The notes beneath the pieces are model-generated. The model was not told the DNA's origin and searched no databases. It was given only the letters and a program-made list of their open reading frames with translations. The translations under genes and the position numbers were made by a program. Shown here in pieces: positions 12,561 through 23,909 of a stretch of DNA of 64,000 bases. Each line of letters opens with the position of its first letter. Positions within the stretch are counted from its first letter, which is position 1. Origin of the DNA: Sanghuangporus weigelae. Taxonomy: Eukaryota > Basidiomycota > Agaricomycetes > Hymenochaetales > Hymenochaetaceae. The DNA lies in the NCBI GenBank assembly GCA_033182465.1, contig CP137324.1, positions 2,582,849-2,646,848 of the forward strand, in the 5' to 3' direction.

Positions 12561-12727
12561 TGTCGATCCGCGCTGGGTTAAGCTGTTATGACGCGGAACG
12601 TGGCGGAATATGTGTCACGTGCGTGATTTCGGACTTAGCGTGTCGGTGCTTCTTACATCGTCTTGATACCAGGTATATATTTCTAGTGGTTGGTCCGAGG
12701 TTACTCTCGTTCAATCTTCTTTCTGAC

Positions 12728-14225
12728 ATGGACACGCAGCATCATGTCTTGTTGTATGATGGTACAACACACAAGTACGTCCAAATGTTCGTTTTGTGAG
12801 ATATAATAAAGTCAATCGTCGCTGGTGCATCTAGCGCAAGCACAGTCACAAAATCGTCCGTCGCGCGCTTATACTTCTCCTTAGCACAGTCCGTGAGTCA
12901 AAAAGTATTTTATTGCATGAGTTATCTGGATAACCGTGCCCGGCTGGATAGGTCATGTGTCTACAGGGCGGCCCAGGTTCAGACGAGAGAGCAGGAGACG
13001 CGATCGACATACTCATTGCAGGCAGTATACCGGAGCGTGCCGCTCGAGGCCTGCGGGTCCTCTCGGGACTTTGTGAATGTGTTTCATTTGCAACGAGCGG
13101 TCAGTGTCTAACCTTCAGTTGGTGGAATAGTCCAACAAGGCCATCATATAACTATAATCGGCTACTCTCGAGGTGCGGTCATTGCTGCGATCGTGGCGCG
13201 ATTTATTCGAATTGTGAGTTTGTATTTTTTGTTCGATACCCAGCCTTTAACTGACAGGTGCGCCAGAATGGTTTACCGGGTCAAGACAGCAGCCTGGCGC
13301 AAATAACGGATGACGTCCACGCGCTCATCACAGATCGCGGTCTGAGCAATGCCGACCGCATCCAGGCAGTGAGTATCTCCTGGCGGTTCTTGATGTCTCT
13401 ACTCCCTGATATAAAGCCTGATAGAAACTATCCTCGTGCTTCCCCGATGTTATTGCGACCCGGTTGATCATGTTGTATGTGCCCCTTTATTACCAGCTAC
13501 TGTGTACAAGGGACTGACACTGTGGATGCGCAGTGATCCCGTTGCAGCTGCTTATTGTCTTGCCCGTGGCTTCACAGTTCGTAGCAGTGACGCGGAGCAG
13601 ACTATCGTTTGCTACGCGGCGGATGAATGTAGTCTCTTGTTCAGCCCCTTCTTTCTGAAGGGTGAGCCCGCTACACAGGAGGAACGGGAGAAAGAGGACG
13701 GGGTCACACGTCCAGCCAACCCAATTTGCGTGACGGCTGTATTTCCTAGAAATCACGCTGGTAAAGAAACTGTTTTGATATTAATCGAGGCCTAAAGTCA
13801 TGACCATTTTCGAAGATATAGGAGGTGTCAATGGCGGAATAGGGAGGGTTTGTCTCCGATTCGTCTTACGTATTGCACATCAGAGAGGCCCACTATTTGT
13901 GTGGCAAACTGGTTCCCCAGAGGCCCAGGAAATCGCCGATTCCCTTTTCAATTTGGATATGGAGTCAGCACCCCTCGTTGGCGAACGCGTTAACATTGGT
14001 CAGTTTTGTGAGATAAATAATCTGGGTGATGAAGTCAGAGTGGCATACGACCGCGACCGGGGGGATACTGTGATTAGTCCTGGCGGTATTATCTCGCTGA
14101 TAGCACCTGGGCGGAGGACATTCAACCACGAACGTGTTCATTGGACGTTGCTGTATTTGGAGAACTACAGAGGATATAAGCCAAAGGCAAACTTGAATCT
14201 GAATGGGAGGCAATACATAGCGTAG
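12728..14225 (+). pseudogene. Alpha/beta-hydrolase-like gene (possibly DUF2235/Tle1-like), copy 1
   Basis: An ATG at 12728 opens MDTQHHVLLYDGTTHK, recalling the N-terminal strand and DGT motif of DUF2235 (T6SS Tle1-like) hydrolases, and an intron starts at once. Further exon-like text gives GGPGSDERAGDAIDILIAG near 12965-13020 and, after another intron, ITIIGYSRGAVIAAIVARF near 13155-13210, whose GYSRG fits a GxSxG nucleophile elbow. A last frame (13800-14225) holds about 140 residues of unassigned sequence. I could not join all exons without stops, so it may be decayed. The family call rests on two short motifs. Confidence 0.35.
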
Positions 14226-14463
14226 TGTAATACAAGAAAAAAAATCTTCTGACGTAGTTACATTAGTTTTTTTATGTAAATGCAAATGATCCAAGTTGAG
14301 TGAGGGCCACACACAGTCATGTAATGACTCAACTCGATTCAGGAGATTGCTATGCACAGTCCCACAAGCGCTTTCGACACTCGCCAAGGACGACGTCATC
14401 CTACCCATATAAAACCCAAGGTACAAGAGCACTCACCCCACCCCCCCTCTCCACCAAACGAAT

Positions 14464-15735
14464 ATGCCACCCAGAACTAGCATGTATGAAATGTACGGCC
14501 TTAGGCCTGACTTTGGCTCCGACTTCAAGCACTCTGGTGTAACACATTTCGTCCTCTTTGATCACGAGCCCACCCAAGACGACCGTGAGAAATCTGTCGA
14601 AACTGTCGATTCAAATGAAATCCATAGCCCAATCATCTCGTCCTTCCACAGCGCCATACTCAGCAGAACCGGAAATTCCAAGACATTTGTTGTACATGTT
14701 ATTGTGAGTCGTCTTGAACTATTCATTTGCTTCTTTCTCTTATTTTACTTAGCCATCCGTTGGAAGGACGACCGAACTAAGTCGTTCAATGTTTACCTAC
14801 AAGATGCGCCATCCGTTCAGGACGTTTAGCACAGCGTTTCAATTTGCAAAGACGCACCCACATCTCCTCCAACAGGTATACGAGGGTTATAAAGTGCTAA
14901 TGCATAGCTGTGAGTAACAAGGAATATCTGGTGTTGGTTCCTCTTACTCATACGAATGCGCTGTCAGATAATATCGACGAAGCTCTCTCAACACGAGATA
15001 GAGTATACCTCTTCGGCGATGGGGAGGGAGCGGTCGTCGCCAATGCTACGGCATATATGATCCGAAAGGTTGGTTCCATTGAGTTTAACTGTTCTTTAAA
15101 TCTAATCAATGGGACCCACATAGACCGGAATATTTCAAAAAGGATGGAGCTTCGATTTCGATCATTTGTTTTGGGAGGCAATTGGCTTGAATGCATACAA
15201 CTTCACAGATGAAGTGAACACTCTGAACTTCATAAGCTTTATGGGTCAGTCAAAAATGTTGTTCTCACAGTCGATCCTTCCAGAGAGCGATGCGATGCCT
15301 CTTCATGAAGGTCGATCTGCTCAGCTTGTGGTGTGACACAAGAGCCAGATCCATGCGGAAAAGGCTGTTCAAATGACAGGAGCCCCTGGATACACCACCT
15401 TTGCACCTGCTGGAAGGGGGTGACTCTTTTATTGGTAGAGTCGACGTGTATCCGCGATCCACGTGTAAGTCCTTTACGTTCATCGCTCACTTCCAGAGAT
15501 TGTAAAACATGTTATCGATAGGTTTTATCAACGGTTTCATGTCAGTCCCGGTTGACTCTATGCTCAAGGCGATTCATTTGGGAAGCGAATTTTATTCAGA
15601 GACATCATCCAGTGACATCGTTCAAGATGGAAGCGACTTGTGATTCGACGATGGAAAGGCCGATGTTGCTGACGGTTTCCCACTCCGAGCCGTGCTTTTT
15701 TCCCTCCTCACTTGCGATAGAAATACTCTGCTAGT
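14464..15735 (+). pseudogene. Second hydrolase-like gene, tandem copy
   Basis: It opens MPPRTSMYEMYGLRPDFG and then VTHFVLFDHEPTQ, placed like the VLLYDGTTH of the upstream gene. Downstream DRVYLFGDGEGAVVAN occupies the place of the GYSRG elbow, so the nucleophile serine appears replaced by glutamate. Short introns (one near 14702-14750) are plausible. Later frames near 15330-15450 contain stops. It is probably a diverged, catalytically dead or pseudogenised paralogue; the link is tentative. Confidence 0.3.
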
Positions 15736-16147
15736 AGTCTGTAGAATCATGACTCTTCAGTGATGCCTGACTATATTTGAAGAGGAAATACGATTTATAT
15801 TGAAAACATACAAATCAGACGTGCCGCATAGTAAACAAAAAACAGTCGAGTGGTGGTCAGATAGTATACGCAGAACAAACAACATACACAGTCAACAATC
15901 ATTAAACACATCTAAACGAAGCACATAAGGCAGGCTTCCTTGTTTTCTAATGAGCAGCAAATCAAATCAGCTTCGCTTCAGCGAGTTGCCAGTCTCGCTG
16001 CTGCGCCAAACCTGATCCCACTGATTCCCACATCATGCCGGTCCATCAACAAGTCGTCCAGTATATGTCGTATCGCTTCAAATGAATGATCGCAGATGAT
16101 CGGGTTCAGGTGAAGGAGGAACGAGGGAATGAGAGACTCGGGAGATC
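15736..16147. other. No gene seen
   Basis: Spacer between the hydrolase-like pair and the next gene; AT-rich up to about 15940, with no recognisable coding. Confidence 0.5.
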
Positions 16148-17584
16148 ATGGATTTCAAGAAACGGGTCACGGAAGAGTTCATACAGAAGTTCAATTTTAC
16201 GGAAAACCTCGAGTTGGAACGGCAAGTAAGTACGGAATTATAAATCGATAAAAACACTTCTGATAGAGTATATATCAGAGAGTAATGCGCAAATTCTCGA
16301 ACGTGAAGATCGTAAACCTAAGATGTCCAAGGAGGCGAATAGTCATGCTGATAGACCAGCAGTGAAGACCATTTCAGAAATCTTTCGTTCCGTTCAACAG
16401 CGAAAAGTAACTGCTCGCGATCTTTGGCTGCGTGAAGTCGCATCTAGTATGGAGCATGCAGAAGCGCAAGAGCATTCGGAGAGTGAGGAGACGTATTCCA
16501 AGGTCCAAGGATGGTACGAAGCGTGGTCAGCACAACAAGATGAAGGCCGAGCATTTCGCTTCGTTGCCGAAAGACATTAAGGCTAAATACAAGCAGAAAG
16601 CGGAGGAGGAGAATGCAAGTAACGAGAAACACACCAGGGACATTTTGGATGATGAAGCGATTGCAAGGTACGTTATATGACATCTTCTAGTTACTCATTC
16701 ACACTTTAGGAATATCGAGCATCTCTCGGGCGTCTTGAAACAGTTCCTTACCGCCCGCCCCAGCAGGGAAAATCCCTTCTCGGTTGGCAATGCACTATTT
16801 ACGTTGAACATAGCGTATGTCTCTCCTGTGGACGGCAAGGTTCATAGTGATTTGTAAGTTCGCGCGCATATTCGACTTATTACTGAATTTCCTGTAGTAT
16901 ACATACATGTCATGGAAGAACCTTGTTCGTCAGATGTTCTAAGTACAACAGCTGCAAGAAGGTCTGGACGAAATTGGTCTTGTTCTGCAGCCGTCCGATC
17001 ATTCTTCGACTGATGCCAAAAACGAAACCGAGAATGACAACACCATTCGAGAATCACTGGTCTCATTGGACTCCAGTACCAAAAACGCATCTCTCGATGA
17101 TGATGGTCCTCGGGATAACGGTTCTGACGACGTAATGGTTGCGGATTCGACGGCAGGACGTGCATCTGACTTGCTTCGTTCTCCGACCATGGCATCTTGT
17201 CCGCAAGGCGGTCAGGTACCTTCATGCGATACGAATCATGAAGAAGCCGACAGTTTAGCATCTGATCAATCATCCGTCTGTCCCGCACCAGAGTCTGGTT
17301 TGTCCGCAACGAGCATGACTGGCACCGAAGTGCGCTCCGTTCATCGAAATGGCGAATTGCGGGACTCGGTGCTGGAAACACCCCCGAAGGATGAACCCCG
17401 GACTCCGAAACACACGTTAGATTCTTCCGAGTCCCAAACGAGACAACCTGTAAAACACCAGAAGTGGTCTGCAGTCGATGTTGAGATAATGCACAAGAGT
17501 TCCCGCGAAATCGTGAGGCTGTCCCGTCCAGATCAGGGTGTGCCGACACCTGTCAAGAAACCGACAAGGAGGAGGCGTAATTGA
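16148..17584 (+). pseudogene. Unrecognised multi-exon gene with HMG-like segment
   Basis: ATG at 16148 opens MDFKKRVTEEFIQKFNF, then introns. A basic helical segment (AEHFASLPKDIKAKYKQKAE, about 16547-16605) recalls HMG-box-like regions of large Agaricomycete proteins of unknown role, but it lies in a different frame from the preceding ISEIFRSVQQRKVTARDLW, so a frameshift is likely near 16530. NIEHLSGVLKQFL follows at about 16712-16750. The last 170 codons (17066-17584) are serine/aspartate-rich and end in a basic tail (KKPTRRRRN). I cannot name a function. Confidence 0.35.
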
Positions 17585-17763
17585 GCTTCTCATGAATGGT
17601 TCATTCTTACCTTACGAACGGTTCAATTCTTATGAACCGTTATTTTCCGACTTGTCTTTTCTGACTTGAAGAGCACGTCTTTTTTAAGCATTATTTTTTT
17701 TCTTCAACTTTCTTATTCTGACTGACTTGTATTCCGTCGAATGTATTTAATACAGGGCATATA

Positions 17764-18000
17764 CTAAGTGCTAACGAACTGTTCCGTTCAAATCGAACGG
17801 TTCGTTAGCACTTAGCGTAGATACAGTAGGTAGTTCTAAGGTCCAACGAACCGATCGAAACGAGATCGGTTCGTTGGGACTTAGAAGTAGTGTAGTTGTA
17901 GTAAGTAGATAGGCGTAGATAGGGAGGTCTTGAAATCAAGACCTCCGTTCGAACAGAGATTAGGGTTCCGCAGCGTATCGTATATACTGTATACGATACG
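17764..18000. repeat. Cluster of four hairpins
   Basis: Four inverted repeats follow one another: 17764-17815 (16-bp outer stem, ctaagtgctaacgaac), 17836-17884 (about 21-bp stem with two mismatches and the same ctaag...aacgaac arms), 17923-17946 (11-bp stem, 2-base loop) and 17974-18000 (11-bp stem, cgtatcgtata). The cluster lies directly upstream of an LTR. Confidence 0.75.
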
Positions 18001-18028
18001 GGCATATACGCGATACGGCCATATGCGT

Positions 18029-19519
18029 TGAAGAGTAAGACTAAAGCTTGGGAGCGTACGAAGTCGTTACGACCAGTCCCGCGGTATTCCGACTGGTTTC
18101 GCCCGGTTCCGACTGGTTTCGCTGGAGCGAGTGGACTTAGCAAGAACGCCATAGTCTAAATGGCACGTGCACCGTTCCGTGATCGGCCATCATATAAGAC
18201 ACGGCGGAAGAATCACGCGACAATCCTACACGCGTCAATCACAAGTCTCCGGATCCCGGATCCGTACTCCTGACAAAGAGATTTGACCCTGCAGCGTCGT
18301 CCACAGTCCCTCTCCCATTCGAAACGTCGCAGATTTGCCCTGTAAGGCTAGCCGAGGTCTTTCCAAGTCTTTTCCCCAAGTTCCGACTCGTTCCGCTCAA
18401 AGACACCCGGTTCCGAAGGCTTCGCTTATGATCTCACCTTTCTATATGCGTCCCTTTTATTTCTTTATGCTCTCGTTCCAACCATGCTTAGTATTGTTTC
18501 TTTCTGTTTTATGTGTCCCTTAACCATTCATATGCGCCCCTCTCCATGGTGGATAAGTGATATGCGTTCCCCTTTTTCTTATGGCTTATGTTTTCTGACC
18601 GATGGGAGGTTCAGTTTGGATGCTTAGTATAAATTTAGCACGACTCTTGTAGTGGGGGGACAGTTGAGGGGGAGCATAGCAGTTCTCACACCGTCTCAAG
18701 TCCCCCAGCTCCGAGTTATACTTGTTCGTAGTGGACTCTCTCGTCTCCTAAGTCTAAAATACGATATTTCGTGTTCTGTATAGTCGATCGGTGACCTCTC
18801 TTCGCAGCATAGCCGTCCGCACGTTCGTATAGTTCGCCGTGTTCGTGTAAAGGACTTCTCTTGTCTCTATCATCCGTATCGAAACCTCCTCGCGAGTTCC
18901 GATCTGTTTCGCTGGTTTCGCCCATAACCCAGTTACTTAGCGTGCCGCGTGCTTTCGGTCTCGTAACACCTTCCCTTCTCCACTGTCGTCGGAAAAGGAC
19001 ACCATATCATCCCCTTAGCCCCTCCGTCTCTCGTATCACGTTTCGGTCACTCAGTTATCGTCCTCCGCCCATCGTATCGCGTTTCGAATTGTTACGCCGT
19101 GTTCCGACACTTTAGACTACGAGTGAGATCAGCTGCCGTCGCTTCCCAGTGTGTTAGCACGGTCGATTAGTCACGTTCGAGTTGGTGGTTCGACTAGCGT
19201 AGCATTAGTTAGATTAGTTCTTGTGCCTTGTGTTAGTCGGCTTTAGTCCAGAGCTTGCAGTTGAGCCGGAGAGTCGATTTAGCCTTCGCACCGCCACCAT
19301 CAATCTCGGGAGAAGCCCATCCTCGGAACCCTTCCTCGAGCGCTTCCTGCGCGTTCCTCAGCCCTCATACAACCCTTCTCTCGTATATTCCATTATCCCT
19401 TCATTACCACTTGCCTTTGGTCTAGGTGTATCTCTCTGCTAACTACTCAAAGGTATTCTAGGGCAGCCCCTCGAACTTTATACTCCCTGTCCGATATCAG
19501 AACAGCCACAGGAGTTTCA
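18029..19519 (+). repeat. LTR, 1.49 kb (inverted mate at 48558-50043)
   Basis: It begins TGAAGAGTAAGACTAAAGC and ends GGAGTTTCA, so it has TG...CA ends, and it matches the 1486-bp sequence at 48558-50043 in opposite orientation over its whole length, with scattered differences. The flanks (gcgt and tcac) do not form a target duplication, so it is not a simple solo LTR. Its right end touches the outer end of inverted-repeat arm 1. Confidence 0.7.
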
Positions 19520-20638
19520 TCACTCGTCTGGAGAGAAGAGGGGCGCGCATGTAGGACTGGGTGGAGGGCCACATATTGGCCGTGTGTGAGCCATTATTAG
19601 CCTATAGGCAGCTTCGGCACCGGCTTTGACTTTAGCTCATTGATTGAAGAAATCAACGATCATCATGGGAATCTGCAGCCAATACGGTTGGTAAAAGGGA
19701 CCAGCAAGAGCAGTGGCTGAGGAGGGATGGTATCAGGAGGTGGAATGACCGATGTAGAAGACACCGAGGGAGAAGTGGACTAAGAAGTAAGCTTGTACGG
19801 AGAAAATGCCCGTGCATTCTCTGCAGAAATGAGACGTGATTTTGTCGCAATGGGTTCGCCAGAGAGATCTGATACGGAGTTTTCTGGCTCAGGATCATTG
19901 AAGCGTCCATATCCTTCTAACTCGCGAGCGAGCCTTTCCTCCTGATCTATTCGCTCTGGACTTTCTGTCCAACCTCGTTTCAATCCCTCCATGTATTCCT
20001 TGAAGGTCATTCTCCCAATGATGATCGAACCACCCTGTAGCTCACGTACAGCGAGCTCCTCTTTTGAGTAATTTGTCGGCGTAGGAACAGGTGATGAAGT
20101 GGGAGCCTCCAATCCTTCATCAATTCTGCGTTTCGCTTTGATCTTCTCAGATATTTGTCGGGCAAGATCTCCATGACGGCGACCATTCACCAGGTCATAG
20201 TCTATAGCTGCAGCAACCAAGACAGGCTGACACGAAAGTTCAGACAAATGAGCATGGAAGAAATATATCAAATGTACGAACCTTGACATACTTCCAAAAG
20301 TATTTTAGGCTGCGATTAACGTCTTTGTCACCCAGCCATTTACAGGCATACACAGTCACCTTACGAGGTAGCTCCATGCTATCCAAAGGCTCCTGAGCTA
20401 GGTGTGAGACCCGTCTGATGTACTTTTCGTGAATGTCTTTGCATTTCTTGCGATCATACGTGTACAGCCCGATGAGTGAAGAGGTGACGCGGATGAAAAT
20501 CAACCAATTCTGAGATGGAAGTTTGGGGCGTTTAGCAAGCCAGACCGGAAGACCAGAGTAGCGCAGAGTGGGCCGCACTCCACTGGAGCTTGAGCCCTGC
20601 GAGGCGGGCGGCGGTGGCTTGTCGCCCGAGGTGCTCAT
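19520..20638 (-). pseudogene. TIM54 copy in arm 1, truncated
   Basis: Mitochondrial inner-membrane import subunit TIM54 of the TIM22 complex. From ATG at 20638 it reads MSTSGDKPPPPASQG, RPKLPSQNWLIFIRVTSSLI (membrane segment), LPRKVTVYACKWLGDKD, an intron at 20227-20281, VLVAAAIDYDLVNGRRHGDL, FKEYMEGLKRGW and DLSGEPIATKSRL. An in-frame stop then follows (KLTS then TAG). Beyond it lie sequences recognisable as more TIM54 (LLLVPFTNRIG, MMIVDFFNQ in another frame, KVKAGAEAAYRLI). The copy is cut at 19520 by the LTR, losing the C-terminus. The stop and frameshift are shared with the arm-2 copy, so the decay predates the duplication. Confidence 0.85.
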
Positions 20639-20661
20639 GAACAACAGCACAACAGAGAGTA

Positions 20662-20808
20662 CTGTACCCATCTGTACGTGTACGTACGGGTGCAACCATA
20701 ACAACGGTAACACTATAAGAGTTGGGATTCGAAGCAACCATCCGTGTTACACGTTACACCAGGCAACCGGTGTTACCGTTACAGTTGCACCTGTACAGAT
20801 GGGGACAG
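20662..20808. mobile_element. 147-bp MITE (type B) upstream of TIM54, arm 1
   Basis: Inverted ends CTGTACCCATCTGTACGTG and its diverged partner (CTGTCCCCATCTGTACAGG read from the right), flanked by TA at 20660-20661 and 20809-20810. It lies only about 20 bp upstream of the TIM54 start codon. Confidence 0.7.
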
Positions 20809-20829
20809 TATTTGTTTGTGAGAATCTAT

Positions 20830-21078
20830 AATTGAATGTCTTCTAATCTTGAGGTAGTAGTGGGCAGGAAGTCACCCCAAGGATATCTGCTTTAGGTATC
20901 ACCATTGAGAAAAATTGTGCTTTTCTCCTTCTATGAGTAACACATGTAAAAGTCGCAACTGATGATTTTGTGAAGCTGTCGACCCTCAAATCCAACACTA
21001 AGTCCGCTCATCACGTGTTATAAATTGTCTCTTCTTCATTCAAAAGCAGTGCCATTACTAATGCAAACGGCTATGCTG
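20830..21078. mobile_element. Truncated type-A MITE, arm 1
   Basis: It matches one side of the full elements at 35314-35860 and 63287-63802 (shared cttgaggtagtagtgggcag, ctcatcacgtg and the end agtgccattactaa). Only one terminal repeat is present, ending at 21078 before a TA. The other end is replaced by the type-B MITE region. Confidence 0.7.
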
Positions 21079-21315
21079 TAATATTACAATCACTTTTCGA
21101 CGACAATTATTCTCGAGTGTAATTCGACAATATTACAATTAGGATAATTGTCTGAATGTATCCGGGTCCGTGTCTCATCTCAGACTGCGACAAAGAGGGG
21201 CGCTCCACCGACACGACGTTACCTCCTCCGCTACTATGTAACCTCGCCAAGTTCATTACGGCTTCAATAATCCCTCCCCTCCAACAGCGCAACGCCAAAC
21301 GGACACTCAACTCAG

Positions 21316-23909
21316 ATGCGCTTCCTCCCACTCCTCTATTCATCAACAACTACCCCGGGCGGTAGCAAGTTGTCCTCCCCGCCTCACTCCCGCTCTTCTA
21401 CTTCCGAGCTCGCTGACATTCCCAGGCCCAGCACTTTCCTGTGCGACCCACGCGTTACACTTGACCATCTCAACAACAAGGCTGACACGTCCGCTACGGA
21501 CTCTACTGCTGCGAACAACGGGTCCATACTCGTCGATGCTGCCCGCGAAGACTGGTGCTATGCAGTCGACGTAGCCTCTCAGTACCTGCCTGGCACAGTC
21601 GCTGGTGCATTTGGTTATGACTTCCATACGTGCTTTCAATAATGCTACCAGAGTCCGGTTTTAATTTGTGTCGCGCATATTTATAGCTTTCGGGACCACG
21701 AAACCCGAAGAGGCTCAGAAGAAGCTTCAGGCAGGCCGAGTGGGTCAACAAACTCCATTCGAATTGGATCCGAAGGACCTGGCTTTGGGGGGTATCGTAT
21801 CTGATTTCAGTAAGTAAATGGAACCGACGCTCACATTTACCGTTGCTTATTGAAATCTAATTGCCAGACCCGTCATCCAGCAGGTCTCACGCGTCAAAGT
21901 CAGAGTCCGAGCCCAGTTCGAACAAGTACGCGGTTGCAGCATTTACTACTGTTCCCGCTTCAAAAGAGCAGAAAAAAGACGACGATGTGCAAGAGGTTTC
22001 TACCAGACAGTCTCAATCCCAGTCCTCGGACCTGAGGAAGAGAGCTACCGAAACTGCTGCGCTCGGAGCGGGTGTAGGCACACTCGGTGGTAGAGCGTAC
22101 GGGTCTTCACGTTCGCCGGCTCAGCCGTCTAGCAATGTCAACCCAACTTACAAGGACTCGTCAACTGCTTTGTCCGAAAGCGCTTTCAGGAGCAGAGTGC
22201 GAAGGGGCATCCTGTGTTCGCAACGTACGCACCTGCTCCTGTTATCACGGACACCTCTTCCGAGGATGCTGCAAGGCCAACCGCTAGCGCTAAGGGTCCT
22301 AGCCGTCCATCTGAGCAGGCGCCTTCAGCTTCAACGTCAGTTTGGGATGAACGAGGAAGGAGCGATACTGAGAAGGCTTTGCATCCTCATCGGGCTGGCG
22401 GGACTGACACGAATAGCGAGGATAAGAAGAAAGCGATCCAGGCAGCTGCGCTTGGAGCTGGGATCAGCACGGTCGGAGGCGCGACGTATGCGCATTCGCA
22501 TTCATCAAAGGATACTGCTGACCAAGTCTCGCCCACCGGCACTGCCCAGCCCCAAGTTTCGGGCGACAAGTTGGAAGATATCCTTTCCGCCAAGGCTCGT
22601 GGAACTGACCCTACTGTTGCTGGTGCTCCAGGCGGTTAGCTGGCAGAGGACCAGCCTGCTTTCGTCCCATACGCACCCGCACACGTCATCACCTGGACTA
22701 CACACCCGATGTCCCCGAGGATGATGACGAGATTCCACCTACATCGTCAGTTCGTGACGGAAAGGCTTCTCCTACTGCAGACGCTCAGAAATTCACCGAT
22801 CAGGGCTACTCCGATTCGCTCAGTGACTCTAGAACAAAAAAGGGTGTTGAAGGGGCTTTTTTGGAGCGGGCGCCGGAGTACTGGGAGGTGCTGCATATCA
22901 GCATTCGCGGAAGAACGACAAGCAAAAGGTTATGTGGAAGTTTCGTGTTCACGTTCAGTTATTAATCCATTGGATATCTCTAGGAGACTTCGCTGTTGTG
23001 CCTGCAGGTTACGCAGAGACGAAAGATGAGACGAGCCCGACAGTGAAGGAGTCTCCTGTCAAATCGGAAACGCAGTCTCATACGACCCGAGATACGCAAG
23101 AGGACGCAGACCAGGATGTTTCGAGGAGTGACGCGAAGACAAAGAAACGTGCTGAAGATGCCGCCATCGGAGCGGAAGCAGGAATTCTGGGCGGTGCAGC
23201 GTACATGCACTTGCGTACATCCGGTCAAGACCCATATGTCGATTCCTCTACTTCAACTTCTTCTCCAACGGCGCTTTCAAGGGAAACGCCTTCAAATTTT
23301 GGTGCGCCTACGGACTCTCAGGCTCAACCAGCTTCCAAGCCAACTGCACCAAGCACGGACACGTCTGGGCCCGAAGTTACTCAGAAGGCCCCCTGAAGAC
23401 AATCCGATGTTACAGGCGACTCCGAGGTCAATAAGCCAGGAGTCGAGAGAGGCGCTGTTGGCGCGAGGGCTGGTCAGGCTCTTATAAGTCGTCTGGATCT
23501 GAGCCGTCGCGAGGGCAGACTACACCTGAAGCTGAAGAAAAAGACTCGACCGCCCCTCAAGAATCAAAGTCTAAGAAAGGATTCTGAGCCGCTGCGCTTG
23601 GAGCAGGTGCAGGCGTTTTGGGCGGCACTGCGTTGCATTATTCGCGTTAGAATGGAGAGGATGATTCTAGCAGCAGCGCGATAGAGGGTTCGCCGCCGGC
23701 TTCCCATTCCCAGTCTCAGCCTCAGACTGAGCCTGAATCTCAGTCCAAGTCAAGCACTGACCAGTTGCTGGATGCGGGTGGGGACAAAGACACGAAGTCA
23801 ACGGACAAGAAAGGGATCGCTGCTACTGCAGCCACGGGTGCCGGAGTGGGTGCCATCGGCAGTGGACTCGCCTCCGACAAAGAGGACGAGACAAATCAAC
23901 ATGAGGAGA
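21316..23909 (+). pseudogene. Glycine-zipper repeat protein, 5' part (arm 1)
   Basis: Spread over several frames the strand encodes repeated hydrophobic modules of the type TAALGAGVGTLGGRAYG, QAAALGAGISTVGGATYAH, DAAIGAEAGILGGAAYMH and AATAATGAGVGAIGSGL, separated by long Ser/Gln/Asp-rich linkers. These look like glycine zippers that could pack in or on a membrane; the function is unknown. Exons before it read REDWCYAVDVASQYLPGT and PFELDPKDLALGGIVSDF. Stops and frame changes break it (for example TAG after VAGAPGG at about 22639, a frame change near 22860). It is cut at 23909 before the C-terminus seen in the arm-2 copy. Confidence 0.6.

Larger units (their letters stand above)
19520..23909 (+). 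repeat. Inverted-repeat arm 1 (4.39 kb)
   Basis: It pairs base for base with 30840-35229 in reverse complement (positions sum to 54749 throughout, so no indels). It carries a truncated TIM54 copy, two nested MITE pieces and the 5' part of the glycine-zipper gene. The inner end stops within a GAGGAGAA at 23902-23909; after it the two sides differ completely. Confidence 0.93.
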
